DNA of 43,827 nt from assembly GCA_964632995.1 (NCBI GenBank), contig CAZWDL010000058.1, forward strand, positions 1 to 43,827, given 5' to 3'. The position numbers were made by a program, and so were the translations under genes. Below, in pieces: positions 17,528-25,347 of this stretch. Within the stretch, counting starts at the first letter, position 1, and every line of letters begins with the position of its first letter. The DNA comes from CAZWDL01 sp964632995 (GTDB taxonomy: Bacteria > Bacteroidota > Bacteroidia > Chitinophagales > Saprospiraceae). The notes beneath the pieces are model-generated. The model was given only the letters and a program-made list of their open reading frames with translations, had not been told where the DNA came from and did not search any database.

Positions 17528-18739
17528 ATGTTCAATACCGACCTCATTTATCTCGATCACAACGCCACCACCCCCGTCGATCCGGAGGTGCTGCAGGCCA
17601 TGCTGCCCTACTTCACCGATAAGCCGGGCAACGCTGCCAGCCGCCATCACGCCTTCGGCTGGGTCGCCGAGGAAGCTGTTGATAAGGCCCGCGAACAACT
17701 CGCACAGCTGATTCAGGCCGATCCCCGGGAAATCATTTTTACCTCCGGCGCCACCGAGTCGGACAACCTGGCGCTTAAGGGCGTCTTCGAGATGTACCAC
17801 CGCAAGGGCCGTCACCTCATTACGGTAAAATCTGAACACAACGCCGTGCTCGATGCCGGCGAAAGCATCGAAAAGCAGGGTGGAGAGGTGACCTACCTAG
17901 ATGTTAATGAGGAAGGCCTCATCGACCTGGAAGCCCTGGATGCCGCCATCCGCCCCGATACCGTGCTGGTGTCCGTTATGTGGGCGAACAACGAAACCGG
18001 CGTCATTCAGCCGATGAAGGCTATCGGCGAGCTTTGCGCCAAACACGGCGTTTTACTGATGAGCGACGCCACGCAGGCGGTGGGCAAAATACCTGTCGAC
18101 CCACGTGAAACAGGCGTGCATCTGCTGGCCTTTTCCGCCCACAAGATGTACGGCCCTAAAGGGGTGGGCGCCTTGTATGTCAGCCGCCGCCAGCCCCGCG
18201 TCAAGCTGTCGCCGCAAATCTACGGAGGCGGCCATGAACAGGGCATGCGCTCCGGTACGCTCAATGTGCCGGCCATTGTTGGTCTCGGCAAGGCCGCCGA
18301 AATCGCCGGCCGGCAGATGGAAGAAGAAGCAGAACGCCTGGCTCGCCTGCGCGACAAGCTGGAAAACACCTTGCTGGAACGCCTGGAAGCCGCCTTCGTA
18401 AACGGTAGCCGCGAGCATCGCCTGCCTCATGTTTCCAATATGTCATTCCGCTACGTGGAAGGCGAGAACCTTATGATGAACCTCAACCAGGTCATCGCCG
18501 TCTCCTCGGGCTCCGCCTGTACATCGGCCTCGCTGGAGCCCTCCCACGTACTGCGCGCCATGGGTATGAGCGACGACCTGGCCCACGCCGCCATCCGCTT
18601 CAGCCTCGGCCGCTTTACGACGGAAGAGCAGGTCGATCGCAGCATCGAAGCCGTTGTTAAAGGCGTCAGGCGCCTGCGCGAACTCAGCCCGGTGTGGGAA
18701 TTGTATAAAGATGGGGTGGACCTGGATGAAGTGATGTGA
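17528..18739 (+). CDS. iscS: cysteine desulfurase (IscS/NifS)
   Basis: PLP-dependent enzyme that takes sulfur from cysteine for Fe-S cluster and thio-cofactor synthesis. Key residues: H104 in KSEHNAVLD, PLP lysine K206 in AFSAHKMYGPKG, and the persulfide cysteine C331 in the loop SSGSACTSASLEPSH. The long SSGSACTS loop places it in the IscS/NifS group rather than SufS. Length (403) is normal and the start is the ATG at 17528. An A-type scaffold gene follows 215 bases downstream, but no IscU or SufBCD genes are nearby. The 265 bases upstream hold no clear gene. Confidence 0.96.
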   Translation: MFNTDLIYLDHNATTPVDPEVLQAMLPYFTDKPGNAASRHHAFGWVAEEAVDKAREQLAQLIQADPREIIFTSGATESDNLALKGVFEMYHRKGRHLITVKSEHNAVLDAGESIEKQGGEVTYLDVNEEGLIDLEALDAAIRPDTVLVSVMWANNETGVIQPMKAIGELCAKHGVLLMSDATQAVGKIPVDPRETGVHLLAFSAHKMYGPKGVGALYVSRRQPRVKLSPQIYGGGHEQGMRSGTLNVPAIVGLGKAAEIAGRQMEEEAERLARLRDKLENTLLERLEAAFVNGSREHRLPHVSNMSFRYVEGENLMMNLNQVIAVSSGSACTSASLEPSHVLRAMGMSDDLAHAAIRFSLGRFTTEEQVDRSIEAVVKGVRRLRELSPVWELYKDGVDLDEVM

Positions 18740-18755
18740 GAAATGAAAAATTTTA

Positions 18756-18790
18756 CCCGCTCATTCCGCTTGAGAAGCGGGATGGGCGGG
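18756..18790. repeat. hairpin between iscS and iscA
   Basis: A 16-bp RNA stem (with two G-U pairs) and a GAG loop forms from 18756-18771 and 18775-18790. No U-run follows on the plus strand, so it may be a processing or REP-like structure that sets the iscA level apart from iscS rather than a terminator. Confidence 0.65.
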
Positions 18791-18954
18791 AAGAAATAGA
18801 AAACCTGCAGTGCTATTGAGTAGAAGGCGGCCAAAACTATTCCTCCGCTGATCCTGTTTTAAAAAAAGTTCAGCACTCATTTTGAGATAAACTACTGAAA
18901 GCCTTATTTTAGCATAAGCGAAAGCATTACAAACAACAAACGATTCAGCAACAT

Positions 18955-19281
18955 ATGGTAAAAGTAGGTGAAAGCGCAAAGAAACAAGTAGATTCCATTC
19001 GGGCCAAAGAAGGTTACGACGAAGATTACTTTATTCGCGTATCCGTCCTGAGTGGCGGCTGTTCCGGTTTGACGTACGACTTGAAATTCGACAACGAACT
19101 CAAGCCGGAGGATCAGGTCTTCGAAGACAATGGCGTTAAGGTTGTCACTGACCTGAAGAGTTTCCTCTACGTCTGCAATTCCGTTCTGGAATTCTCCAGC
19201 GGTCTGAACGGCAAGGGGTTTCATTTCCAGAACCCGAATGCATCGCGCACCTGCGCCTGTGGCGAAAGCTTCGCCGTCTGA
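18955..19281 (+). CDS. iscA: A-type Fe-S carrier protein (IscA/ErpA/HesB family)
   Basis: Carrier that holds and passes on Fe-S clusters. The 108 residues carry the three family cysteines: C36 in LSGGCSGLTY, then C100 and C102 in SRTCACGESF. The beta-rich core between them is standard (YDLKFDNE, KVVTDLKSFLYV). Complete, with the ATG at 18955. It lies downstream of iscS on the same strand and ends in its own terminator. Confidence 0.95.
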   Translation: MVKVGESAKKQVDSIRAKEGYDEDYFIRVSVLSGGCSGLTYDLKFDNELKPEDQVFEDNGVKVVTDLKSFLYVCNSVLEFSSGLNGKGFHFQNPNASRTCACGESFAV

Positions 19282-19308
19282 TACCAATAAGAATTAATCA
19301 TAGCCATT

Positions 19309-19346
19309 TAAACTCCGGCGGGCCTCGGCTCTCTGGAGTTTTTTGT
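19309..19346 (+). terminator. rho-independent terminator after iscA
   Basis: A GC-rich stem with AACTCC pairing GGAGTT is followed by a run of six T. It lies 28 bases after the iscA stop and separates it from the glycosyltransferase. Confidence 0.75.
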
Positions 19347-19371
19347 TATCTTTCCAGGAAACGCTGAATCC

Positions 19372-20493
19372 ATGTTGCGCATTGGCTACGATGCCTATCC
19401 TCTTTTTAATAACTTCACCGGTCCGGGTAACTACAGCCGCACCCTGATCAAGCAGCTCACCGATTTTCATCCCGAGGCCGCTTACTTTCTATACGCCAGC
19501 GAGGTGACGCGCAACGAAGAAACCCGTTTTTTTCTCAACAGCGCCATGGTCAATGTGCAGATGCCCCGCCAGCGACCGGCTTTTCTCTGGCGTTTCTTCG
19601 GCCTGCGCCGCCAGCTGCGGCTCCACCGTATACAGCTCTTCCACGGACTGGATGGCCGCCTGCCCCTGCGGCTGCCCCGCCGCCTCCGCAGTGTGGTGAC
19701 CATCCACGATATGGCCTTCCGCCGCTTCCCGGAATTTTATTCCCGCCTGGAGCGGCGCCTGTGGGACTTCCATCTGGCCAGCGCCTGCCGGCGCGCCGAC
19801 CGCATTGTGGCCATCAGCGAACATACCAGGCAAGACATCATTGAGTTCTACGGTATTGACCCCGACAAAATCCGGGTAATCTACCAGTCCGTCAACGAAC
19901 GCTATATGGTGGAAAAAGCGCCTAAAGCCCTGCGCCACGCCGCCAAGCGCTACGAACTGCCGGAGCAGTATCTGCTCTACGTCGGCGCCGTTACGCAGCG
20001 TAAAAACCTGCTAAGCGCCGTACAGGCCCTGGCTTCCCTGCCGCCGCAAGATCGGCTGCCCCTGGTCATCATCGGCAAGGGAGACGGCTACCGCCAAAAA
20101 ATACTCGAATACGCCCGCAATCATCAACTGGAAGACTTCCTCCTCTTCCGGCAACCCGGTTTCGACGACATGCCCGCCGTCTACCAAAAAGCTACGGCTT
20201 TTATTTATCCCTCTCTCTACGAAGGCTTCGGCATTCCCGTACTAGAGGCCCTCTTCAGCCGTATTCCCGTCATCACCTCCAACCGAAGCTCCCTGCCCGA
20301 AGCCGGCGGCGATGCGGCCCTCCTTGTCGATCCTACAGACCCGGAAGCGCTGGGCGAAGCTATACAGCGGATACTAAAGCATTCAGACCTGCGCGAACAG
20401 ATGATCGAGCGGGGTTTCCAGCAGGCGCAAAAATTCCGGGGTGAAGCCCTGGCCGGACAAATGTTCGAACTGTACCGGAAATTGACTGAGTGA
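19372..20493 (+). CDS. glycosyltransferase, GT4/GT1-type
   Basis: GT-B fold glycosyltransferase of 373 residues that moves a sugar from a nucleotide-sugar onto an unknown acceptor, probably in polysaccharide or glycolipid synthesis. The N-domain starts MLRIGYDAYPLFNNFTGPGNY. The C-domain carries QYLLYVGAVTQRKNL (start of the donor-binding half), then FIYPSLYEGFGIPVLEAL with the paired Glu of the EX7E motif, and GGDAALLVDPTDPEALGEAI. All parts are present and the length is normal. It has no glycan-gene neighbours, so the acceptor cannot be guessed. Confidence 0.92.
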   Translation: MLRIGYDAYPLFNNFTGPGNYSRTLIKQLTDFHPEAAYFLYASEVTRNEETRFFLNSAMVNVQMPRQRPAFLWRFFGLRRQLRLHRIQLFHGLDGRLPLRLPRRLRSVVTIHDMAFRRFPEFYSRLERRLWDFHLASACRRADRIVAISEHTRQDIIEFYGIDPDKIRVIYQSVNERYMVEKAPKALRHAAKRYELPEQYLLYVGAVTQRKNLLSAVQALASLPPQDRLPLVIIGKGDGYRQKILEYARNHQLEDFLLFRQPGFDDMPAVYQKATAFIYPSLYEGFGIPVLEALFSRIPVITSNRSSLPEAGGDAALLVDPTDPEALGEAIQRILKHSDLREQMIERGFQQAQKFRGEALAGQMFELYRKLTE

Positions 20494-20520
20494 GGTATGA
20501 TTTCAGTGTACTAGCTAAGA

Positions 20521-20667
20521 AAATATGACACCCTTCCCGCACTCTCCTTCGCCGTCTGGACCGCCGCCAATCTCATTCCCCGCGCCCGCTCGCACCACCG
20601 CTGGTACCAGGAGCACTTTGAAAATTACCCGGAAGAGCGGAAGGCGGTGATTCCGGGTTTGTGGTAG
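20521..20667 (+). pseudogene. C-terminal remnant of a steroid 5-alpha-reductase-family gene
   Basis: The frame reads WTAANLIPRARSHHRWYQEH then FENYPEERKAVIPGLW and a stop. This is the well-known tail of membrane 5-alpha-reductase/isoprenylcysteine methyltransferase-like proteins (HHRWY, YPxERKAxIP). The upstream five-sixths of the gene is missing; a stop lies just before, next to the glycosyltransferase end. Confidence 0.7.
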
Positions 20668-20801
20668 CTCTGCAAGGTTGCACTTTTCCCGATCCACCGG
20701 GCCTTGGATACTCCTGGTTAATTTCTCAACTTTCCGCGAACAGAATGCCCGGTCGCTTGTCTATACAAAAAATTAATAGTATTACTTTAAAACACACAAG
20801 T

Positions 20802-22331
20802 ATGGGTAGCACTTTAGCTATGTACAAGGAACAAACAAAGAGCAGCACGGAAACCACCCGGATCAGCATCGCCTACGGCGATGGCATTGGCCGGGAAATT
20901 ATGAACGCCACCCTGCGGGTACTGGAAGCCGCGGAAGCGCCGCTGGATTACGACGAGGTACAGATCGGGCAAGCGGTCTACGAGCAGGGCATCGAGTCGG
21001 GCATTTCCCCCGAAGCCTGGGAGATGCTTCGCAAAAATCGGATCTTTTTAAAAGCGCCGATTACCACGCCGCAAGGCAGTGGATATAAAAGCCTCAATGT
21101 GACCATTCGCAAATCGCTGGGGCTTTTTGCTAATGTGCGACCCTGTCGCGCCTACACGCCCTTCGTTGAAAGTCACTTTCCGGATATGGATGTAGTGGTC
21201 GTTCGTGAAAACGAGGAAGACCTCTACGCCGGTATCGAGCATCAGCAGACCAAGGAGGTTGTACAGTGCCTCAAGCTGATAACGCGTCCGGGCTGCGAGC
21301 GCGTCATCCGCTACGCCTTCGAATACGCGCGCACCTACGGCCGCAAGCAGGTGACCTGCATGACTAAGGACAATATCATGAAACACACCGACGGGCTGTT
21401 CCACGATGTCTTCGATGAGATCGCCAAGGAGTATCCCGACATCAAAAACGACCACTACATCATCGACATCGGCTCGGCGATGCTGGCCGACCGGCCCGAG
21501 CAGTTCGACGTGGTGGTGACCCTCAACCTCTACGGCGACATCGTTTCCGACATCACCGCGCAGGTGGCCGGCTCAGTAGGCCTCGGCGGCTCGGCTAATA
21601 TCGGCTCCGACTTCGCCATGTTCGAAGCCATCCACGGCTCGGCGCCCGATATCGCGGGGCAGGACAAGGCCAATCCCTCCGGCCTGCTCAACGCCGCCTG
21701 TATGATGCTGGCCCATCTGGGTATGGGCGAAAAGGCCGAATTCATCCAGAACGCGCTATTGCGCACCCTGGAAGACGGCATCCATACGGCCGACCTGCAC
21801 AGCGAAGCCTACACTCGAGGGCGCGTAGGCACACAGGCCTTCGCCGACGCCGTCATCGAACGCCTCGGGCAAGAGCCGAAACAGTTACCTAAAGTAACCC
21901 TTCCCGAAAACGCCAAGCCTATCCATGTAGAGGCCTCGACCTTCCAGCCGGCCGAAAAGGAACTGCTGGGCGTCGATATCTTCCTCGACTGGGTAGGGGA
22001 GAAGCGAGACCCAGAGGTGCTGGGTAAGCTGCTGGAAGAACTGGCGCCGCCTGAGTTCCAACTCAAAATGATCACCAACCGCGGGGTGAAGGTGTATCCG
22101 GGCGGACTGCCCGAAACTTTCTGCACCGATCACTGGCGCTGCCGCTTCGTCTCGCAGGCTTCCAGAATGTACCCCGGCCGCAAAGACATGCGCCACGCCG
22201 CCAGCACCGATTACAAGCAAATAATCAGCCTGATGCAACGCCTGACCGAGGCCGGGCTGGATATTATCAAGACGGAAAACCTCTACCGTATTGACGGCAA
22301 GCGAGGGTACTCGCTGGGACAAGGGGAGTGA
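20802..22331 (+). CDS. icd: isocitrate dehydrogenase, long form with C-terminal domain
   Basis: TCA-cycle enzyme turning isocitrate into 2-oxoglutarate with NAD(P). The first 330 residues are the beta-decarboxylating dehydrogenase core: ISIAYGDGIGREIMNATL, NVTIRKSLGLFANVRPC (phosphorylation-loop region and substrate Arg), VVVRENEEDLYAGIEH, TKDNIMKHTDG, and the Mg-binding VVTLNLYGDIVSDITAQ, then EAIHGSAPDIAGQDKANPSG. About 150 more residues follow, as in the Thermus and Rickettsia type of IDH. ATG 20802 is preferred; a frame extension to 20661 runs through non-coding sequence. Followed by a good terminator. Confidence 0.94.
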   Translation: MGSTLAMYKEQTKSSTETTRISIAYGDGIGREIMNATLRVLEAAEAPLDYDEVQIGQAVYEQGIESGISPEAWEMLRKNRIFLKAPITTPQGSGYKSLNVTIRKSLGLFANVRPCRAYTPFVESHFPDMDVVVVRENEEDLYAGIEHQQTKEVVQCLKLITRPGCERVIRYAFEYARTYGRKQVTCMTKDNIMKHTDGLFHDVFDEIAKEYPDIKNDHYIIDIGSAMLADRPEQFDVVVTLNLYGDIVSDITAQVAGSVGLGGSANIGSDFAMFEAIHGSAPDIAGQDKANPSGLLNAACMMLAHLGMGEKAEFIQNALLRTLEDGIHTADLHSEAYTRGRVGTQAFADAVIERLGQEPKQLPKVTLPENAKPIHVEASTFQPAEKELLGVDIFLDWVGEKRDPEVLGKLLEELAPPEFQLKMITNRGVKVYPGGLPETFCTDHWRCRFVSQASRMYPGRKDMRHAASTDYKQIISLMQRLTEAGLDIIKTENLYRIDGKRGYSLGQGE

Positions 22332-22398
22332 GCTGGATGCCGGGTTCTGCCCGCCCTCGTTCTTCGGGACGGGTAAAGGTTCCGGATTGTACCGGCTG

Positions 22399-22443
22399 AA
22401 AAAAGTGCTTTCCGGTTACTTGACCGGGAGGTGCTTTTTTTTA
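22399..22443 (+). terminator. rho-independent terminator after icd
   Basis: A stem of about 16 pairs, including several G-U pairs, closes a six-base loop (TACTTG) and is followed by eight to nine T. It lies about 70 bases after the icd stop. Confidence 0.85.
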
Positions 22444-22533
22444 TCTATTTACAAAGATGGCGTATTGAACAACGGAAGTAATTCAGTAATTTGTATTATT
22501 ACTGAAGTATTACTTTCATAAAACTTAGTAACT

Positions 22534-23175
22534 ATGCCAAAATCTTATCTGGAATTAATTGAAGGGAACAGGGAATTCATAAGAGTCGTTGAATCCGAAG
22601 ACCCCAATTTTTTCGATCGCCTCGCCGAAGGGCAGCATCCGCAGTTTTTGTGGATCGGCTGTTCAGATAGCCGCGTACCGCCCTCCGAAGTCACGGATGT
22701 AAAGCCCGGCTCCATTTTCGTACACCGCAATATTGCCAATGTAGTCGTTAGTACGGACGCGAACTTGCTGAGTGTTGCCTACTATGCCATTAAGGTACTG
22801 AAGGTGAAGCACGTGATTGTATGCGGCCATTACGGCTGCGGCGGCGTTAGGGCAGCGATGAGCCGCGAGCGCTATGGCTACATCGACGGTTGGCTGGGGC
22901 ACATCAAAGATGTGTACCGCCTGCACCGGCAGGAATTGGACGCCCTCACGAATGAGGAGACGCGCCTGAACCGCTTTGTAGAACTCAACGTTATCGAACA
23001 GGTTGCTAATCTCGCCAAGGTATCCTTCATTCAGGAGGAGTGGGAACAGGGCGAATTTCCCTACATCCACGGATGGGTGTACGACTTGAAATCAGGAAAG
23101 ATCGAGGAATTGGATTGTACTATTAATAGTACCTCACTTATTGAGGAGGTGTTTGACTACGAGCTTGAAAAATAG
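22534..23175 (+). CDS. beta-class carbonic anhydrase
   Basis: Zinc enzyme for CO2/bicarbonate exchange. Zinc ligands and dyad are C43, D45 and R47 in GCSDSRVPPSE, and H99 and C102 in CGHYGCGGVRAAM. The ligand spacing is that of classical type I beta enzymes. Length 213 is normal and there is no signal peptide, so it is cytosolic. It may supply bicarbonate for carboxylations. Its leader shares an 11-base motif (AGTATTACTTT) with the icd leader. The gene ends in a strong terminator shared with the convergent gene. Confidence 0.95.
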   Translation: MPKSYLELIEGNREFIRVVESEDPNFFDRLAEGQHPQFLWIGCSDSRVPPSEVTDVKPGSIFVHRNIANVVVSTDANLLSVAYYAIKVLKVKHVIVCGHYGCGGVRAAMSRERYGYIDGWLGHIKDVYRLHRQELDALTNEETRLNRFVELNVIEQVANLAKVSFIQEEWEQGEFPYIHGWVYDLKSGKIEELDCTINSTSLIEEVFDYELEK

Positions 23176-23210
23176 ATGGTACAAACCAGGTTCAAAGTGA
23201 GCGACCATGA

Positions 23211-23250
23211 GAAAAGGGCGGTGCATATATGCTACGCACCGCCCTTTCTT
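23211..23250. terminator. bidirectional terminator between carbonic anhydrase and the coiled-coil protein
   Basis: A perfect stem, AAAGGGCGGTGC pairing GCACCGCCCTTT, closes an 11-base loop; A-run on the left and T-run on the right let it work on both strands of this convergent pair. Confidence 0.88.
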
Positions 23251-23288
23251 ATCGGAACATTTTGCGAAAGCAAAATGCGAATGTATGC

Positions 23289-23681
23289 TTACTGCCCTTC
23301 TGAAGAACCTTCCAGCAGGCGGATTTGCCGTTTAAGCTCCTGAATTTCCAGCTCCTTCTCCCTTATCGTTTGCTTAAGGTTCAGGTTTTCCTCTTTCAGT
23401 TCGCTGTACTGTGCCTGCAGTTCTTCGTAATCTGTCTGATTTGTCGTTTCAGTGACCGTTTCAGTTTCAGGCGCGGCTTCTTCGGGGGTGGCGGCTTCTG
23501 TGGTAGCAGGATCCGCCGCCGGTGTTTCAGCAGCTGGCTCTTCGATACCTACCAGTTCCTTGAGGTTTTGAATACCGTCTTCCCCGTTGTAATAGGAGGC
23601 AACGAGGTAAGCAATGGGAGCGGCGATGATCAGCACGATGAGCAGTCGGGCGAAGGGTGTCAATCTTATTTTGCGGGCCAT
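23289..23681 (-). CDS. membrane-anchored coiled-coil protein, unknown function
   Basis: A 130-residue protein with one N-terminal transmembrane helix (FARLLIVLIIAAPIAYLVAS), a low-complexity Ala/Thr/Glu/Pro linker at about residues 48-82, and a C-terminal coiled coil with clear heptads (YEELQAQYSELKEENLNL, IREKELEIQELKRQIRLLE). Topology suggests a short inside tail and an outside coiled coil. No family recognised; its shape suits a spacer or partner protein in the envelope. Confidence 0.7.
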   Translation of the reverse strand: MARKIRLTPFARLLIVLIIAAPIAYLVASYYNGEDGIQNLKELVGIEEPAAETPAADPATTEAATPEEAAPETETVTETTNQTDYEELQAQYSELKEENLNLKQTIREKELEIQELKRQIRLLEGSSEGQ

Positions 23682-24030
23682 AAATTTTTATTTTTTACTT
23701 TGGCAAGTTATTGTGTATATTAATAACACAGAACTGTTTAAAAAAGGTCCTTTTTAATTTTCTTATACAAATATAACGTTTGACCCAGGGAAAGTTGCGC
23801 TAATATCTACTGAAAAGGTAATTTTTCGGACAAAGTGGTCATCGGCGTTCATCGCCTTAGCGGCAAGCGCTGTGGAATGGAAAAAAGCGAGGTTATCTCT
23901 CAATTCTCCCGTCCTCCTGTCTTTTTCCAAAGAAGTCCTGAAAAACTTAATTTTATTGTGCCTCGGTACTTACTTTTGCAAGGATAGTTATAATAAGGAA
24001 GGGCCTCAGTGAATTAGTCCCCTGCCTTGC
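23682..24030. other. intergenic region, nothing recognised
   Basis: This stretch lies between the divergent coiled-coil and thiolase-like genes. It is AT-rich near 23740-23780. I see no gene, RNA or clear hairpin in it. Promoters for both flanking genes must lie here. Confidence 0.4.
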
Positions 24031-24058
24031 GAGAACCGAGAACCGAGAACTGAGAACC
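24031..24058 (+). repeat. heptanucleotide tandem repeat (GAGAACC x4)
   Basis: Four 7-base units (GAGAACC, GAGAACC, GAGAACT, GAGAACC) end four bases before the ATG of the thiolase-like gene, so they occupy its ribosome-binding region. Confidence 0.9.
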
Positions 24059-24062
24059 TCTC

Positions 24063-25268
24063 ATGCCGGAAGCTTACATATACGACACCTTGCGAACTCC
24101 CCGGGGCAGCGCCCGGCGCGGCGGGGCCCTGCACGAAGTGAAATCCCTGAATCTGCTGGCCGCGGTGTTGCGGCAATTACGTCAGGGCCGGGACCTGGAT
24201 ACTTCTCAGGTCGATGATGTGATCATCGGTTGCGGTACACCGGTGGATGGGCAGGGGTACAACATTGCCAAAGCTGCCCTTTTGCATGCCGAGTGGTCGA
24301 GAGAAGTCGGTGGTTTTCAGCTGAACCGCTATGATGCTTCCGGCCTCGAAGCTGTTAACCTGGCCGCGGCGAAAGTGCGTTCCGGCTGGGAGCAGCTGAT
24401 AGTTGCCGGCGGTGTGGAAAGTTCGAGCCGGGTAGCACCGGGCAGTGACGGTGGCCCTTTGCTTTACGACCCGGAAGTCATCAATCAGGTGCGTTATGTT
24501 CCACAGGGCATCGCCGCCGACCTCATCGCCACCCTGGAGGGCTTCAGCCGGCAGATGCTGGATGAGTGCGCCCTGCAGTCGCATCAGCGGGCTTATCTGG
24601 CCCAACGAGAAGGATACTTCAACCAGGCACTGTCCCCCATCCGGGACCGCAACGGGTTGATGCTGCTCGAGACGGACGAACTGCCGCATCCTGGTCTTAC
24701 AGCAGAGGATCTGGCACAGTTATCGCCGGCTTTCGAGTCGGTCGGGCGGGAAGGGTTTGATGCCCTGGCCATTCAGCAGTATCCCCGTCTGGCGCGTATC
24801 GAACATCAGCATACGAGCGGCAACGCTGCGACGCTGGCCGACGGCGCCGCGCTACTGCTTATCGGCAGCCGCGAACAGGGTGAATCGCTGGGGCTGCAAG
24901 CCCGTGCGCGCATTCTCGCGGCAGGCAACGTCAGCATCGATCCGACCCTGATGCTCACCGGCGCCGTTCCCGCCGCGCGTAAGGCGCTGCAGCAGGCTGG
25001 TATGAAGGCGACTGATGTTGACCTGTGGGAATGCCAGGAAAACTTTGCCGCCGTACGGCTCCATTTCCGTCAGCATCTGAAAATTGAAGAGGAACGCCTC
25101 AATGTCAACGGCGGCGCCATCGCTTTTGGGAAAGCCAGCGGCGCCGACGGCGCCATGCTGCTCGGCATGCTGCTCGACGAACTGGAGCGTCGCGATCTGC
25201 AGACTGGACTGGCGGCGCTGCCCACCGCCGGCGGTATGGGCGTGGCTACTATTATTGAAAGAATTTAA
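24063..25268 (+). CDS. thiolase-fold protein lacking the catalytic residues
   Basis: Full-length (401 residues) match to the acetyl-CoA acyltransferase (FadA-like) family: YDTLRTPRGSARRGGALHE, QVDDVIIGCGTPVDGQG, VAGGVESSSRV, NVNGGAIAF, and the ending GVATIIERI. However, every catalytic position is changed. The nucleophile Cys of the CASG motif is D91 (RYDASGLEAV). NEAF is QENF (325-328). The GHP motif is GKA (356-358), so the catalytic His is Lys. The second Cys of the C-terminal CxGG motif is P387. It cannot work as a normal thiolase. The frame is clean over its length, so it seems to be under selection as a different protein, perhaps a partner or scaffold of the downstream hydratase/dehydrogenase. 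Confidence 0.9.
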   Translation: MPEAYIYDTLRTPRGSARRGGALHEVKSLNLLAAVLRQLRQGRDLDTSQVDDVIIGCGTPVDGQGYNIAKAALLHAEWSREVGGFQLNRYDASGLEAVNLAAAKVRSGWEQLIVAGGVESSSRVAPGSDGGPLLYDPEVINQVRYVPQGIAADLIATLEGFSRQMLDECALQSHQRAYLAQREGYFNQALSPIRDRNGLMLLETDELPHPGLTAEDLAQLSPAFESVGREGFDALAIQQYPRLARIEHQHTSGNAATLADGAALLLIGSREQGESLGLQARARILAAGNVSIDPTLMLTGAVPAARKALQQAGMKATDVDLWECQENFAAVRLHFRQHLKIEEERLNVNGGAIAFGKASGADGAMLLGMLLDELERRDLQTGLAALPTAGGMGVATIIERI

Positions 25269-25270
25269 CA

Positions 25271-25346
25271 AAGTCGGAAGTGGGAAGTGGGAAGTCGGAA
25301 AAAAGGCTTTCTTCTTCCCATTTCCGATTTTCCACTTCCGACTTCC
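25271..25346. repeat. heptanucleotide array in inverted arms (AAGTCGG / CTTCCGA)
   Basis: The left arm has four units of AAGTCGG or AAGTGGG. After a short spacer, the right arm carries the complementary heptamers and ends one base before the ATG of the next gene. The arms can pair into a hairpin that would cover the ribosome-binding region. The array starts two bases after the thiolase-like stop codon. Confidence 0.88.
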
Positions 25347-25347
25347 T

